Notes: generated from the sequence alone by a model not told the origin. A stretch of 64,000 nucleotides of DNA from Myripristis murdjan (GCF_902150065.1 NC_043994.1:7749913-7813912), one strand, 5' to 3'. Shown: positions 38,601 through 50,730, counted from the first letter of the stretch. A program made the numbers and translations.

Positions 38601-38846
38601 CAAGAGAACGGAACCTATTTGCTGTACAGTCAGTAGAATCATTCTCAAGAGACACAAAGTAGAATGTATGTCCTGTCAGTGTCTGCGTGCATTCAGTTTT
38701 AGCAGCCACATCAAATGAGCTGAAACTACGCTACTATGTACCGTCTTCTAACCGTGAGCCAGCAGGCCGCTTACATTTAACATTGAAGGACTAGCAGCAC
38801 AGGAGGCGTTTACCTTGCTACTGTTCTCCTCTTCCTCTCCTGCCAT
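35616..38846 (-). CDS. cox20: COX20 cytochrome c oxidase assembly factor
   Basis: Four coding exons on the minus strand, 38846-38814, 38263-38149, 37505-37442 and 35760-35616, with GT-AG borders and matching phases, encode 118 residues. That is the same length as human COX20. The protein is a mitochondrial inner-membrane chaperone with two membrane segments that holds newly made COX2 while SCO1/SCO2 insert copper. Recognised landmarks are GFKVLGILDVQNTPCARE in exon 2, RSFDVGFAGFMLTTLGSW across exon 3 into exon 4, and KVIYEGTSLDP near the C-terminus. The start is the first ATG after a CpG-rich flank and is followed by an acidic leader, as in the family. Intron 3 contains about 1.46 kb of inserted sequence copied from the downstream flank (D2-X2). 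The insertion does not touch the splice sites, so the gene looks functional. Confidence 0.93.
35947..37325. repeat. Segment D, copy 2, inside cox20 intron 3
   Basis: Near-identical to 33250-34626 and in the same orientation. It starts inside the SINE body and ends at cataaaaac, where it joins segment X directly. Confidence 0.9.
37326..37405. repeat. Segment X, copy 2, inside cox20 intron 3
   Basis: It starts tctattgcagatag and ends near agagagccagtg, just beside cox20 exon 3. It has about four substitutions and one short indel against copy 1. Confidence 0.75.
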
Positions 38847-40287
38847 TTTACAGCAGCGCTTTCTTGAGCGAAGGTTACAACAGCTACCTTGAAAAGGAAC
38901 GCACAGTAACCATTTTCATAAGCATACTGCACTCCACGCATGCGCTCTACGCGTCATCTGCGTCCGTCCCGGATTGAGCGCCGTCCTGAAAAGAGAAAGC
39001 TTTGGTTACTTGCCGTATAGTTCCGAGGTTTCGGGTGTTTCTGCGCCGTTTGCATTTTGTATTTAGTCTACATTTTTAGTCTGCCATTTTACATCTCTTT
39101 ATATCAAGTGTTAGCTCTCCGAACAAACAAACAAAGCATACATAAATACTTAAATAATTTCCATTACATTTTTTTTTTGTTATTTTTATTATTTTTTTTT
39201 AGCTTTAACTCCAGCCAGACTAGCCCACTACATAATCCACACTGATACAACCATAAGATACTGTTAATAAACGTGTAAACCTTAAAATATGCAGTTACAT
39301 TTGCGCATGTTACTTAACCATACTCCGTCCCCATGTATTCCACACCTTCTTCTTAAGGTGCGGAAATGCTCATCAGCATGTTGACGCGACCTCACCACTT
39401 GTTCTTTCTGATTTCAGCTGCTTTTATTACTTGTTTCATATCCTGCTGGTGTGATTCTGGTCTATGTCCCTCCCTCCTGCCGAATGCTATCACTTTTACT
39501 GTTGTCGCAACTTGATTTCCTCACTGGGATCAGTAAAATTCCGACCTTATTGATTTATTTGTGTGGCACAGGATGTGCGGCACCAACGTTATCACCATCC
39601 CAAGGTTGAATTTCGGACATGCGGGTTAGTGTGTGTTTGTTGTCCTGTACAGAAAATCGTGTCATCTTGGCCCAGTAAGATCCTCAGCCTGGCAGGGATT
39701 ATGTGGTTACAGGCCCAATTCGGGTCAGAGTCTAAAATAAAACACGTCCGGAGGAAGACAGAGTGATCCCACCTGGATAAAATAAGATTAGTCATCCACA
39801 GCAACAGAGTGCCCTTATAAAACAACTGCAGTGATCCTATGAAATATATATATTTTTTTAGAAAGCTAAAATACAGCTACACCTGTGGGCCTTTAGAATA
39901 TCATAACAGCCTATAGCCTGCATACACATTAAGACCCAACAGGCCTCTAGTATCAGGTTTTTTTTTTTTTTTTTTTTTTTTAATGACACCACAGCATCAG
40001 CTGTGAGAGTGCAATCGGGATCATTTCTGTCTGCCTTGTGTTAAACCTGCATATGGTGCTCTCAGGCGTTAGGCTACTTTCTTAGGTCTACATGTCTTTA
40101 GAGAATAAAGTTCAGTAAATTCAGAGAACATAAAATCACAAATTTACAGGGAAAAATGGATATATATTTTTTATGATTTTTTTTTTTTTTTTTAAGTCAA
40201 GGAGGCACATGTGTTGACTCTGCTGCTGCTCGCCATGTATCAGGCCTGCAGCTGATGACCTCAACAAATTCTACTTTACAATGGGAT
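38847..40287. other. cox20 promoter side and intergenic DNA
   Basis: The first about 130 bases are CpG-rich (acgcatgcgctctacgcgtc), fitting a housekeeping TATA-less promoter. Beyond that are T-runs at about 39959-39981 and 40177-40193 and no supported gene. Confidence 0.45.
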
Positions 40288-40442
40288 TTAGTAACAAGGA
40301 AATCCTGCTGATTTTAGCCCAGAATCACAAGATTGTTTTCTTCTGAATCGGCCCAAATCATGGCAATGTCTCTTCAAAGTCCAGATGCTGATGAGAATAT
40401 TGTGATTCTGGACTCATATCACTAGGATTTCCTTGTTGCTTA
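40288..40442. repeat. Inverted repeat of about 50-bp arms
   Basis: The left arm (agtaacaaggaaatcctgct, then ccagaatcacaagatt) is mirrored by the right arm (ttgtgattctgg, then aggatttccttgttgctta). Probably a MITE remnant. The following 180 bases repeat a CTCATAAATTTGTGA-like word. Confidence 0.7.
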
Positions 40443-40897
40443 GTCCCACAGGAGAAGAAAAACAAATTTTCTCATTTTTTGTCTCATAAATTTATGACTT
40501 TTAATCTCAGAATGTTTGTGGTTTTCTCATCAGTTTGTGACTTTATAATCTCTGAATTTTCGAGTTTTTTTTCCTCATAAATTTGTGAGTTTTTTCTTGT
40601 GAAAGAAAAGCCTACCACTTTAATCTCAGAGAATATTCAAGTTTTTGCCTTGGAATTTAAAGCTTTAATCATGAAAGGTGTCAGTTTTTCCTCAGACTAT
40701 ACTTCCTCCCACCCTGGCTCAGTAATTTTTTTCTCCTTACAGTGGCACTAATATGCTGTCATATAGGTCTAATTTATTTCTCTTGTTCTTTCCTGTCGCC
40801 CGATTGCCACAACCAATTGTACAGTAGCCGCATGCGTGTTGAATATGTCTACAGGGCTACTGTGACGTACAGATGATCTCCAGTCTCAAAACCAGTG

Positions 40898-40969
40898 TTC
40901 CCACACCGGGAGTTGAACCCGGGCCGCCTGGGTGAAAACCAGGAATCCTAACCGCTAGACCATATGGGA
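40898..40969 (-). tRNA. tRNA-Glu (anticodon TTC), copy 1
   Basis: 72 bases, read on the minus strand from tcccatatggtctagcggtt. The acceptor stem pairs tcccata with tgtggga-type bases. The anticodon loop is in tggttttcaccca, giving TTC. The T-arm is cccgggttcaactcccgg. A and B boxes are intact. A short T-run (gttttg) follows within 12 bases as a Pol III terminator. There is no intron and no encoded CCA. The gene sequence is identical to the two copies downstream. Confidence 0.95.
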
Positions 40970-41274
40970 CGACTTGTCACTCTGTCGCGTGAGTTACTGG
41001 TCCGTGCAATGTGCTTTTTTTTTTTTTTTTTTTTTATTTGGAAAGGATAATGATAAAAGCTTAATCAATCAAACAAAACCACTAAAATCTGATCGGTTAG
41101 AATTCCTTGTTTTTTGGGAAGCCATGTTGCTGGCTGCTGTAGGAGCCTGGAGGCTTCAGGTTGTAAGATTTTAAACGAGTAAAGAAAGGTTTTCAGCACC
41201 ACGGACAGTGATAGTTTCATTCAGGATCAAGGACAGCAATGAGACATGTTCAAAGGTGGCTTTCATGACAGAAA

Positions 41275-41354
41275 GACAGACAGACAGATAGACAGACAGA
41301 CAGACAGACAGATAGACAGATAGATAGATAGACAGACAGTTAGATAGATAGATA
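41275..41354. repeat. (CAGA)n/(GATA)n microsatellite
   Basis: Mixed CAGA and GATA tetranucleotides. The next words (actctttatgatccacagatgtggaaattt) resemble the 3-prime end of a fish LINE, so the array may be its tail. Confidence 0.85.
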
Positions 41355-41926
41355 CTCTTTATGATCCACAGATGTGGAAATTTGCCTTCGGCTTCACAAG
41401 TTAAAACACATCACAGTAAATCATAATCCATACAATACTAAAAGCCCAGCCTGCAGAGTGCAGACAGCAGACAGCAGTAACAGCCATCGCTCCCATGTGA
41501 TGCTGTTTATCAGGGCAGCAGAGTTGGTTTGAAAGAATTTTGGGAATGTCCTTGGTTGCTGCATCGGCTCTAGAGCGCCCTCCTGAGGGCAGTTTGATGA
41601 ATTTTCTAAAAAGGGGATGAACAGGATCAGACACAATATTTCAGGCTTTTTCCACCTGCGTTGGCTATTATATACATCCCAGCTGCTCTTTCCCAATAAT
41701 TTGACTGGCCATGCTTATAATTTTGGATGTTCTATTTTTTATTTTTAGACTCTAAGTGCTTATACCATCTACACATGTAAAAAGTTAAAACACTCACTCA
41801 TCGGAAACAAAGCAACATTTCCATAGCAAGAAAAAAACTGAAAAGTCCTTATGAGTATTTAATGTCATTCTTTATCCCTGTGCACATCCAGTTGACATTA
41901 GGTCTGTCTCTGTGTGGTCTGCACAG

Positions 41927-42025
41927 CGCTGCAGCTGGCTCTCTGCGCCGCCGCCTGTCTGTCAGGCTCATCAGCACAGATACAGCAACAGTCCAATAAA
42001 GGGGAGCTGGATCCAGGCCGCCGCG
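41927..42025 (+). other. Exon-like block with a secretory-leader-like reading
   Basis: It is flanked by a good acceptor (ctgtgtggtctgcacag) and a strong donor (gtgagt). One frame reads LQLALCAAACLSGSSAQI, which looks like the hydrophobic part of a signal peptide with a small-residue cleavage site. No matching first exon was found. A possible partner at 45538 stops after five residues. I do not recognise a family, and the region may be non-coding. Confidence 0.2.
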
Positions 42026-42156
42026 GTGAGTCCGAATCGCTACACCATGTGAGATGTGGTTTTACTTTTCAGTGGGGTCCCTCCATAGTGCAATCAGTGG
42101 AATTTCGTTTCATTTTCAGACTAGTAAAGACCCTTCCACTTCTCTCTGGTCGGCTG

Positions 42157-42228
42157 TCCCATATGGTCTAGCGGTTAGGATTCCTGGTTTTCACCCAGGC
42201 GGCCCGGGTTCAACTCCCGGTGTGGGAA
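42157..42228 (+). tRNA. tRNA-Glu (anticodon TTC), copy 2
   Basis: A complete 72-base cloverleaf, identical in sequence to the copies at 40898-40969 and 43654-43725. It has the tggtctagcggtta D-arm, TTC anticodon and ggttcaact T-loop. Downstream is only a weak TTT. The flanks are unrelated to those of the other copies. Confidence 0.95.
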
Positions 42229-42363
42229 TCCTTTATATCTGCTGACGAGGCTGACTGACCCGGCAGGGGGATAGTCGGTCGGTGACCGGGCACATCCCAT
42301 TGAGCCTGTCAACTGATGTGACGACTAATACAGTAAGCCGGCTCTGAAATTCATACACCTGAG

Positions 42364-43263
42364 ACCTGTACCATAAAGCTGCATTTCGGCTTAGCGAGCT
42401 AACTTCAGGCTTAACCCTGGCCTTTCTGTACCATAAAGGTGGCTTACTTTTTATCAGGCTACGTTGCCGTGGTAACATACGCCGAACACCTAACCTGCTC
42501 CGGAGCAGGTTAGCTCCTTCAGGTTTCCATTAGTTTGCTCATATTTAGTATGGGTGTCTGCCCTGAAAAGTCTACGAGAATTGGTGCCAAACACTTTACA
42601 GTCTTTAAGTGACAGTGAAATAATATTTTAACCAGCAGAATAAATACGAGGCGTCAGATGTTTTATAAAATGAAATATCAAAATCAGTTGAATCAAAGTG
42701 ACGATTCTGACAAAACTCAAACTGAGGGCAGACCTCCATCAAGGGTCGACCCTCATTGTGAGAGAGGGCCAGTTCCTCTGCAGGAGTGTATGGCTGAGTG
42801 GGAGACACATTAATTCATGGAACACACAAATGTTACTGTAGTCAGATCTAATCGTGCCATCATGGTGGTGAAGTAATATTATAATCCCACGAATTTCCGC
42901 ATTGACACAGTCGGCGATTTTTTTTTTTTTTGACCAGCATTCCTTGCAGCTTCAACTGTGTTGCTTTTTGCCTGGGTGATGGATTTATATTCTTCGTATT
43001 TATTTCAGATTATTGTCTGCTCCTCGGTTGTGAAGTATGCGGCTCGGGTGGATTTTTCCTTGTCTGTGATTGGTCGCATGCAGCAAACACCGCGCTTTTT
43101 ATGTTAGCGCGCACAGATCTAGATTGGAAAAGCCTGGGTTCAGTTAGCGAGTTGATAACCGGCTTCATGGTACCGAAAATCCGGAGTGCGGATGTCTGGT
43201 TAAGTGAAGCCAGATAAGCAAGAGAAAGCCTGGTTATGTTAATCCAGCTTTATGGTACAGGCC
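42364..43263. mobile_element. About 0.9-kb non-autonomous DNA transposon between two tRNA genes
   Basis: Terminal inverted repeats: cctgtaccataaagctg at the left and cagctttatggtacagg at the right. A second gtaccataaaggtgg word lies inside the left end. No transposase frame of useful length. Confidence 0.75.
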
Positions 43264-43653
43264 CCTGATGTAAACGTCAAAATTAGAAATACTAAACTGA
43301 TCACCAAAGGAAAACTGAGTCACTTGCAGTTGCTCAAATTCTCAAAAGAGGAACATATTGTAAGCATTAATGAAATTATATAAATAAATGAAATAAGAAG
43401 TATAATATATGTGCCTTAGAACTATGTAAAAATAATGACAACAATAAATACCGAAATAGAATTTGAGCATATTTACTCAGAGATATGTTTAATGGTGTTA
43501 TTTTTCAGAATTTTAAAATTTTATGACGTTAAGGAATACAGGATTAATATTATTATATTATTTTATTCTATTTTACTTCAGTCAAGGTTAATTTAGTTTA
43601 GTCCAGTTTAGTTTTACCCGAGAAGAAATGACCTTAGAGAAGCCCCCCGCATG

Positions 43654-43725
43654 TCCCATATGGTCTAGCGGTTAGGATTCCTGGTTTTCACCCAGGCGGC
43701 CCGGGTTCAACTCCCGGTGTGGGAA
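43654..43725 (+). tRNA. tRNA-Glu (anticodon TTC), copy 3
   Basis: A complete 72-base gene, identical to the two others. The next bases are cactgcttta, so Pol III termination would be weak or further downstream. Confidence 0.95.
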
Positions 43726-43804
43726 CACTGCTTTAGATCTCTTGCATTTTCTTCTCTGTCCTTGGTTCTGTATTAAACTTCCCCTCTCTATAAAAAATAA
43801 AGAC

Positions 43805-43842
43805 ATAACAACAACAACCATAACAATAATAATAATAACCAT

Positions 43843-43887
<45 letters not shown>

Positions 43888-43912
43888 AATAATAATAATA
43901 ATAATAATAATC
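43805..43912. repeat. (AAC)n/(AAT)n microsatellite
   Basis: Trinucleotide runs of CAA followed by TAA. Open frames across it are low-complexity artefacts. Confidence 0.95.
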
Positions 43913-45943
43913 GGCAACAGAACACTGTGGCATTACTATTTTTGCCGCACGGTAGGCCTATATGTCAAAACTGACGCATCAGCGTAAATTAGCATGCCTT
44001 TATCTCAGACAGCTCATGTCTTATTTTGTTCTCCTTGTCAATAAATAATCAAAAATAATAAGTGCTTGCTTTTATGAAGAATTCAGAGTATTTGTGATCT
44101 TTTAAGGGATTCTCATGTAACTTTCAAGAAGAGTGGTTCATATTCAAGTACATTAAGATACTATTTAGGCACTCTGTGGCATTAATTCATGGATATTTGT
44201 ATTTTGAAGGATTTTTCATGTGTTTGTAATGTGTTTGACACACTTTGTATTGACCCCCTTAAAAACATTAAGATATGACAAAGTGCCCTAATTGAAAAAC
44301 TAAGGACCTTTTATTGGCTGGCATACATATTAATTATATTTGGGAACTTTTAACAGATTTTTGTTTCTTAGAAACCCTGAAAATCACATGAAAACACTAA
44401 TAAACATCAATAAAAACCTTAAAATATGAATATCCATGAATCAATACATTAAGTGTGACCTTAAAAAAACATGAAGCAACATCTTAATTGCCTCATTTAA
44501 TGTATTTTTTAGGGTAAAAAATGAATGGAATTGATAGAATAGTTTGACGTGTTTTTGGGAGTTTATAAAACACACTGCTGAAGAGGTTAGTCAACAGAGC
44601 AGACACACACAGGGAGAGACAAACAGAGAGAGGTGGGCCAGGGCTAGCCAGTGTGTGTGCAGTGAGAGACCAAACAGGATGTGTGTGTGTGTGTGTGTTT
44701 TCACGCATAGCGGTCACTACAGTGGACAGCTGTTTAAAGTCATTTTCTCCTAAATGCAATGGTTTCTATGGTGGGATTGCATATCAGCTGTTAGAATGCT
44801 CTCTGCTGCCCCCCATTGAGGTTTCTGCAGAGACTGTCAATTCTTGTTGCTGAAAACATATTAATACTAGTATAATGGCATGGTAATACCAGTCCTGTAT
44901 CCTTAAAGAAGTATGGAGACTCACAAAAGTGTTCATGCCCTAAGAAGAGTAAAACACATAAGAAAAAAATCTTGACTCAGGCTTTCATAATTCATGCATG
45001 AAAAGGTTAATTTGAAATTTTGCTGTTTTAATTTTTGCTCTTGATGGAACACTGTTTCTGTCGAGAACTATATGACTTCTGGTAAAGATCCAGAAATGGT
45101 TGATGAGCCATAGCTTCCCGACATCTGCACCAGACCATATGAGATACAAAAATGTTGGCTACCTAATGTAATGATGGACACATTATAGTAAAAATTTTAA
45201 AAACTCCAAAAACTCCATGTCTCCATACAAAAAAGAATGAGGTAAAATAAACACGTTATATGTTGAACAGAAAATAGAATATAAACACTGTTTTTGGTCC
45301 CTGCATGATCTCACAACCTCTGTGAGATAATGCAATATATCTGTGATAGACTACTCCCACATTATAGCCTAGTCTCTGTCTATTCATTTGGCTTGTGAAC
45401 CAGAAAGCACACACCCAAAAGTGAAAAAGAAACAACAGAACACATCTAGGTATACAGGTATACACACAGGTATGGAGGGCTATAAGATGACAGTGACACC
45501 AATACTAAATGAATTACTTTTGTTTTTTGCAGGCTGTTCAACCTGACTGCTATGGGGTAAGCCTGAAAAGATATCATTTGATTTTCAGTGGAGACTTTTA
45601 GTGTCCTGTGATGGTGTGAATGGCGTTTCAGAGGAAAAGCTTGCTATTATATGAAATTGTGCGCTGACTGGGTCTCCTTCTTCTCTCCCTCCCTGACAAG
45701 AATAAAATTCTTAAAATCCATAACACTCTTATATTAGAATTGTGTTTTCTCAGTTTGAATACTCACCAGTGTGAATCAAGAGTGTGTAAATGCATGAATG
45801 TAAAGCACAGTGTTATCCAACGAGAGCATACATGCAGGACAAGGCTGTTACCTGGGTAAATTAAGGTTTAAAATTGTTCGACATAACATGAGCAGATCAT
45901 TCCCTCCTTTTAATGGAACCAGGTAACCAAGGCTGTTGCACAG
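43913..45943. other. Intergenic DNA upstream of lhb
   Basis: A block at about 44466-44595 (catgaagcaacatcttaatt, cacactgctgaagaggt) is repeated in lhb intron 2 at about 46622-46745. A short TG run lies at 44680-44698. An AATAAA lies at 45711. No supported gene. Confidence 0.5.
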
Positions 45944-46003
45944 TGACGTCTAACTCCAGCCGGCTTCATCCTGGATACCGGGCCGCTCCGTGCTGTATAA
46001 ATA
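45944..46003 (+). promoter_or_regulatory. lhb core promoter: CRE-like site and TATA box
   Basis: TGACGTCT at 45944-45951 is one base from a palindromic CRE. TATAAATA lies at 45996-46003. A non-coding first exon would begin near 46025 and end at the gtaagt donor after 46049. This matches the usual arrangement of teleost gonadotropin beta genes. The role of the CRE-like site in GnRH/cAMP response is inference. Confidence 0.55.
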
Positions 46004-46350
46004 CTCATCAGGTCTGCCAACTTCAACACTAGCTACACACATCGGAGAGGTAAGTCAGGCACTTCTACACTGACAGCCAGTCCGTTTTACTCAAATTTAA
46101 CAAACATAAATGGCAGAAAACAGTTTGCCTCAAGTTTAAGATAGAAAATAACATAGATAAGCATTCTGATTTATCTTAAATGACAATACATCAGTATTCA
46201 TCAGTATTTATTAATGTCTTACACTGATGTGCCAGAAATGAAGCTACCAAGTAACCAATTAGCAGTCTCAGGATGAGTCAATGGCCAAACTTGATTAACT
46301 GACCAACCAAGTAACTAACTAACTGATATCTCTATCCTATCTTTTCTTAG

Positions 46351-48492
46351 ATGATGGTTGTGCCAGTCAGCAGAGGGATGTTCTCCCTGATGTTCAGCCT
46401 GGTCTTGGGAGCCTTGTGCTCCATTTGGCCCATGGCCTATGGAGGTAAGACAAAAAAAAAAAAAAAAAAAAAAAAGAGCGAATCAGCACTACGTCACCAT
46501 TTTTGAGCTGTAAAAAAAATGGTTACATGGCTTCAATATAGCACCAATAATCCTGTACATAATTTCAACATTTTTCAAATTAAGTAGCCCATCAAAGTCA
46601 AATCATTCTGTTGACATTGAAAACTCATGAAGCAACACCATAATTATCACATTTAATGCATTTTTAAGGTGAAAAATTAAGTATCGTAGTGTGACTTGAG
46701 TTGCATTCTTTTGGGAGAGTTTATGACACACACTGCTGAAGAGGAAGTGTGTGTGTGTGTGTGTGTGTGTGTGTCAGAGAGCTGCACTAAAAATCACACT
46801 TTTGGGGCTGTAAACATGGTTATATGGCTTCTACTTAGTTAATGCCAATAATCCTCTACTTAATTTCAACATTTTTCAGATTAAGTAGCCCACCAAATTC
46901 CTTCAAAGTGAAATAACTGTGTGTATTTTGTCATCTCATGTTTGAACTATGTGACGCTTTGTCCCAATATAAAATAACTTCCATTAGGGGCCTATGAGCT
47001 GCCGCCCTGCCAGCTCATCAACCAAACGGTGTCGGTGGAGAAGGAGGGCTGTCCCAGGTGCCACCCAGTGGAAACCACCATCTGCAGCGGCCATTGCATC
47101 ACTAAGGTATCATGAGTCATGCTGCACTTATGGATTACCATTAAAACTATGTGGTTTCTACAGAAGCGTAATGCATTCACTTGAGAAAAAAAGCCCTTTT
47201 TTCTGTCATTTGTCTCAGTATTCTGCTAAAAGGTTTCATGAAAAAACAACATTCTGCTTTTTTCCCACAGTTATCTCAGACTTTTGAAGAAGTTTGAATA
47301 TGGAAAGAAAATCAGTCCTGCTTTTCTGAATTAATAAGATGATTATTTCAGAATACTGAGAAATGGTTTCATGGGAAAAAAAAAATCTGCCCTGTTTTTC
47401 TGTTTTTCATTAATTCAGTATTAATGAGTCAGTTTGTCAGATAGGTGGTAAACCAATATGGTCCCCCTGTCATTTAACAGAGTTGGACATATTTGATTTA
47501 GTCTAAGTTGTAGTTGGGGTGGACAGGTGGGACAGATAGTGTGAAACACAGTCAAACAGTTATGGTTGTCTCAACTGGTGTTTGGACAAGAAATGTATTT
47601 GCTCAAATTTGTCTTTAATATCATCAAGAGATTAACAAAGACTTGGAGCCAAATTAGCTACATCAGCTCTAATCAAAGGCTGCTCTTGGTTGAAAGGTAC
47701 ATAACACTGACACTAAATATCTGATATTTGAAAACAAAACAATTTTGTTTTAAAATAAAGCCTATTTCAAGTTGCATTATTATCAGTTCCAGATAGTTCT
47801 GCAGCATTATCTTGCAAACACAGTTTACTGGACAGACTGTCAAAGATTAAGATATGAAACATTAGAGCGAGACTGATTCTGTGTTAGTATGAATTAGAAG
47901 TGGAGATGAAGATTTACAATATAAAGTTGACTGCAAACATAAGGTAACATATTGGACAGGTGAATCATGTGTGGGACCAGGTCTTATCTCGAACCTTGTG
48001 GATATTCCCTTCTAACCAGCTGCAGAAGCCTTTGCTTTGAACGTTATTGGGTTATTTGGCCTCATCTCTACTCAACCCTCACCAAAGTCAGTGTTGTTGT
48101 TGTTGTTGTTGTTTTGTCCAAAGGCAGTCCATAGCATTTCCCAATCCAGTCAAATATGGCTGCTGAGTTAATGAATGATGTAAGATGCGCACAAAATCTT
48201 CAGAACACAGATAGCTGAGTCACCACAGAGAAACACCTACTTCTGTTCCTCCTTCCAGGACCCTGTCATCAAGATACCTTTCAGCAACGTCTACCAGCAT
48301 GTGTGCACGTACCAGGATTTGCATTACAAGACATTTGAGCTCCCCGACTGTCCTCTGGGAGTGGACCCGATCGTCACCTACCCTGTGGCTTTGAGCTGCT
48401 ACTGTGGCCGCTGTGCCTTGGACACATCTGACTGCACCTTCGAGAGCCTGCAGCCTGACTTCTGCATGAACGACTCACCTCACTACTACTAG
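46351..48492 (+). CDS. lhb: Luteinizing hormone beta subunit precursor
   Basis: Three coding exons, 46351-46444, 46988-47106 and 48259-48492, follow a non-coding first exon ending at 46049 and encode 148 residues. The subunit pairs with the common glycoprotein alpha chain to form pituitary LH, which drives gonadal steroid production and final gamete maturation. The leader (about residues 1-31) is hydrophobic and ends at AYG. The mature chain starts near AYELPPCQL, has one sequon (NQT) and twelve cysteines, carries the teleost LH motif CSGHC (CAGYC in other glycoprotein betas), and ends in [10 protein letters not shown]. The seat-belt cysteines [11 protein letters not shown] are all present. 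Two in-frame ATGs open exon 2. I took the first; the second would shorten the leader by one residue. An ATTAAA lies at 48520. FSH-beta is excluded by the CSGHC and PDFCMND signatures. Confidence 0.96.
46500..46920. repeat. Two related repeat units in lhb intron 2
   Basis: Unit 1 (about 46503-46600) and unit 2 (about 46800-46905) share the words ctgtaaa-atggtta, atggcttc, ccaataatcctStac, taatttcaacatttttcaRa and ttaagtagccca. Between them lies catgaagcaacac to cacacactgctgaagagg, also found upstream of the gene at 44466-44595. A TG run lies at 46748-46775. Confidence 0.7.
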
Positions 48493-50019
48493 TCTCATGT
48501 TTGCTGGAACATGCATTTCATTAAAACAAAATACATACTATCTGCATGATACATGATCATTATATTCACCCAATGTACTGATCCCTGTGCTATTATTAAA
48601 TTATAGGGGGAAAAGCCACATCAGTAATCTGTCTTGCATGTAAAGGGAAAGAATAACATGGGATATGCCAGTACTTGCTATCACAGAGTTAAAGGTACAC
48701 AACACCTACAGAAAGCTCCTTAAAGATACTCCATGAATTTAGTTGTTACATTCAGCAATACATATGATCTTATCTCCCACAAAAACTGGGTTGGATTTTA
48801 AAAAACAAGGGTGGGCGCAACACTGGCTTTGTCATCATTACCTGGAGTCCTTACCATGACCATCAATGAGGTTCAAAGGTACTGTAGTATTTAAGTGCCA
48901 TTTGATGTATTGAAATGACAGAAAAATGTGATCTTTCAGGAACAAAGTTGAAACATTGAGGAGCAATTTCCATAACATAATATACAGCGGGAAGCTGCTG
49001 GATCCCAGCTTGAATGTTTTGTATGCTGAGGTTTTCTGTCTCTTTGTCTGCATCTAATCGTTTTTTCACCAGTTACAGTCTCTAACCCCAAGCATGCTCT
49101 GAGCAGTGAATATGTACAGCTGCCATCAAATCAGAGATACAGGTTTCAGGGTTTAATAGGGTCAGTCTCTAACACTCCGTTTTGTGTACCACTCAATACC
49201 AAAGTAAAATGAGGAGCGCAATCCCAGATCAAATGTCCGCTGAGGCGCCTTGAAGTACAGTCTCCAGTGATTGTAGTGTTATGTAGTGTTATGTAAAATT
49301 CAGTCATGGCTCACAATAAACTGTAAATCAATCTGTCAATCAAATCTCCCACAGTAGCTTCCTGTTGCTCTACAAAAACGTCTGCTTTTTGTCAGCTTAT
49401 AAAATCTAGCACACATTTCCTGCAGTAAAACAAGATGCAATGTTTGATTTCATCATACCCATTTTTCTGTTAGTTGATCTACAAATGTCATATTTAGCAA
49501 GGAAACACAGAGTTTATGGTTTTTCTTAGTCGCACACTAACATAAGCTGAGCTCTGACCTGCATTGCTGTACTAAACTCTGCATTCAGATTATGAGTTGA
49601 GAGGCTACAGGATAACACTAGCTATGAATTCAACATATTGAGAACTTCATTACAATAAAAAAAAAAAAAAAAAAAACATTCCAAGAGCAAGTTCTCAATT
49701 TTACATATATATTTTATTTATTTTTCAAAATGTCATTGAAAATAATAATTGGTTGGATTTGAGAATACAACTAAAATTAACTTAAGTAAAACCCTAACTA
49801 TATTAAAATTAAATAAAGTTTATAAGATGACATAAAAATGTGAGGAATAAATAGAAGCACAAACAGCATACAAAAAAAGAACATAAATAAAGCACGTTGG
49901 TCTTTAGTCTTACTACACACAAAATAACACAGTGCTGCCTGATGATCTCAGTGTTTTCATGAGGGTGTGCAGCCCTCTGGAAGGCTGATAGTTAAGGTGG
50001 GACTAAATAAAAGTATGGA
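48493..50019. other. Intergenic DNA between lhb and the GPCR array
   Basis: This holds the lhb 3-prime UTR and, near its right end, the 3-prime UTR of GPCR gene A (TTTATT near 49713 on the plus strand is a candidate poly(A) signal). An A-run lies at 49658-49677. No other gene is seen. Confidence 0.45.
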
Positions 50020-50730
50020 TTACAGATTCACCAATGTGAAATTTCTCCCATCTCCTTTCCCCTCTCTCCCTCTCCTTGTCTGCCTACATGGAGCTGACAT
50101 TTGTGGAGTGTTGCTGTCCACAGTGGGGATCTGCCCCTGCTCTTGCTCTGTGGTCATCCTGCATCGACACAGGTAGGCCAGCAGCTTGTCTACAGCCCCT
50201 TTCATCATGAAAACATACAGAACCAAGTCCAGAAAGGGACTGAACTGAAGTAAGATGAAGGGAGCATTTGAACATTTCACTGAAAATGAGTCATAATTTG
50301 GGTACTCGGGGGAATTGAGCTGAGTTAAGATGAAACACAACTTTGCACTGTCGTTTATATCATGAGAAACACTGACTGACATATACAGGAGCAAAATGAT
50401 CGAGGGCAGGAACAGTGCATAGTTAAGCAGTACCAGAACCAAGGTTCCCACAATAAGCCGTTTTTCCTCAGGGGAGACAGAGATGGAGGAGGACAGGGCT
50501 TTGAGGCTCCCAGCCAGGAAGAAGATGAGCAGGGGAAAGGGCAGGAGGACGTAGCTGGACAGGAGGATGTCTTGGGTCACACTATCCTTTATGCAAAAGA
50601 GGAGAATGAAATAAACCGAGGGGATAACCCAGACCATGAAACAGACCACCAGAGAGACCTTGACGTTTCGTCTCAAGCGGTACCACACTGGCCAGGCGAT
50701 GAGCAAATACCTATAATAAATAGATAGATG

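Noticed and set aside
43672-43987. Long Val/Ile, Cys/Tyr and Thr frames
   Set aside because: Products of the AAC/AAT microsatellite next to tRNA copy 3.
45538-45566. A mini-exon (gcag...gtaagc) as partner for the block at 41927-42025
   Set aside because: It would end the frame after five residues, and the join spans two tRNA genes and a transposon. Not convincing without transcripts.
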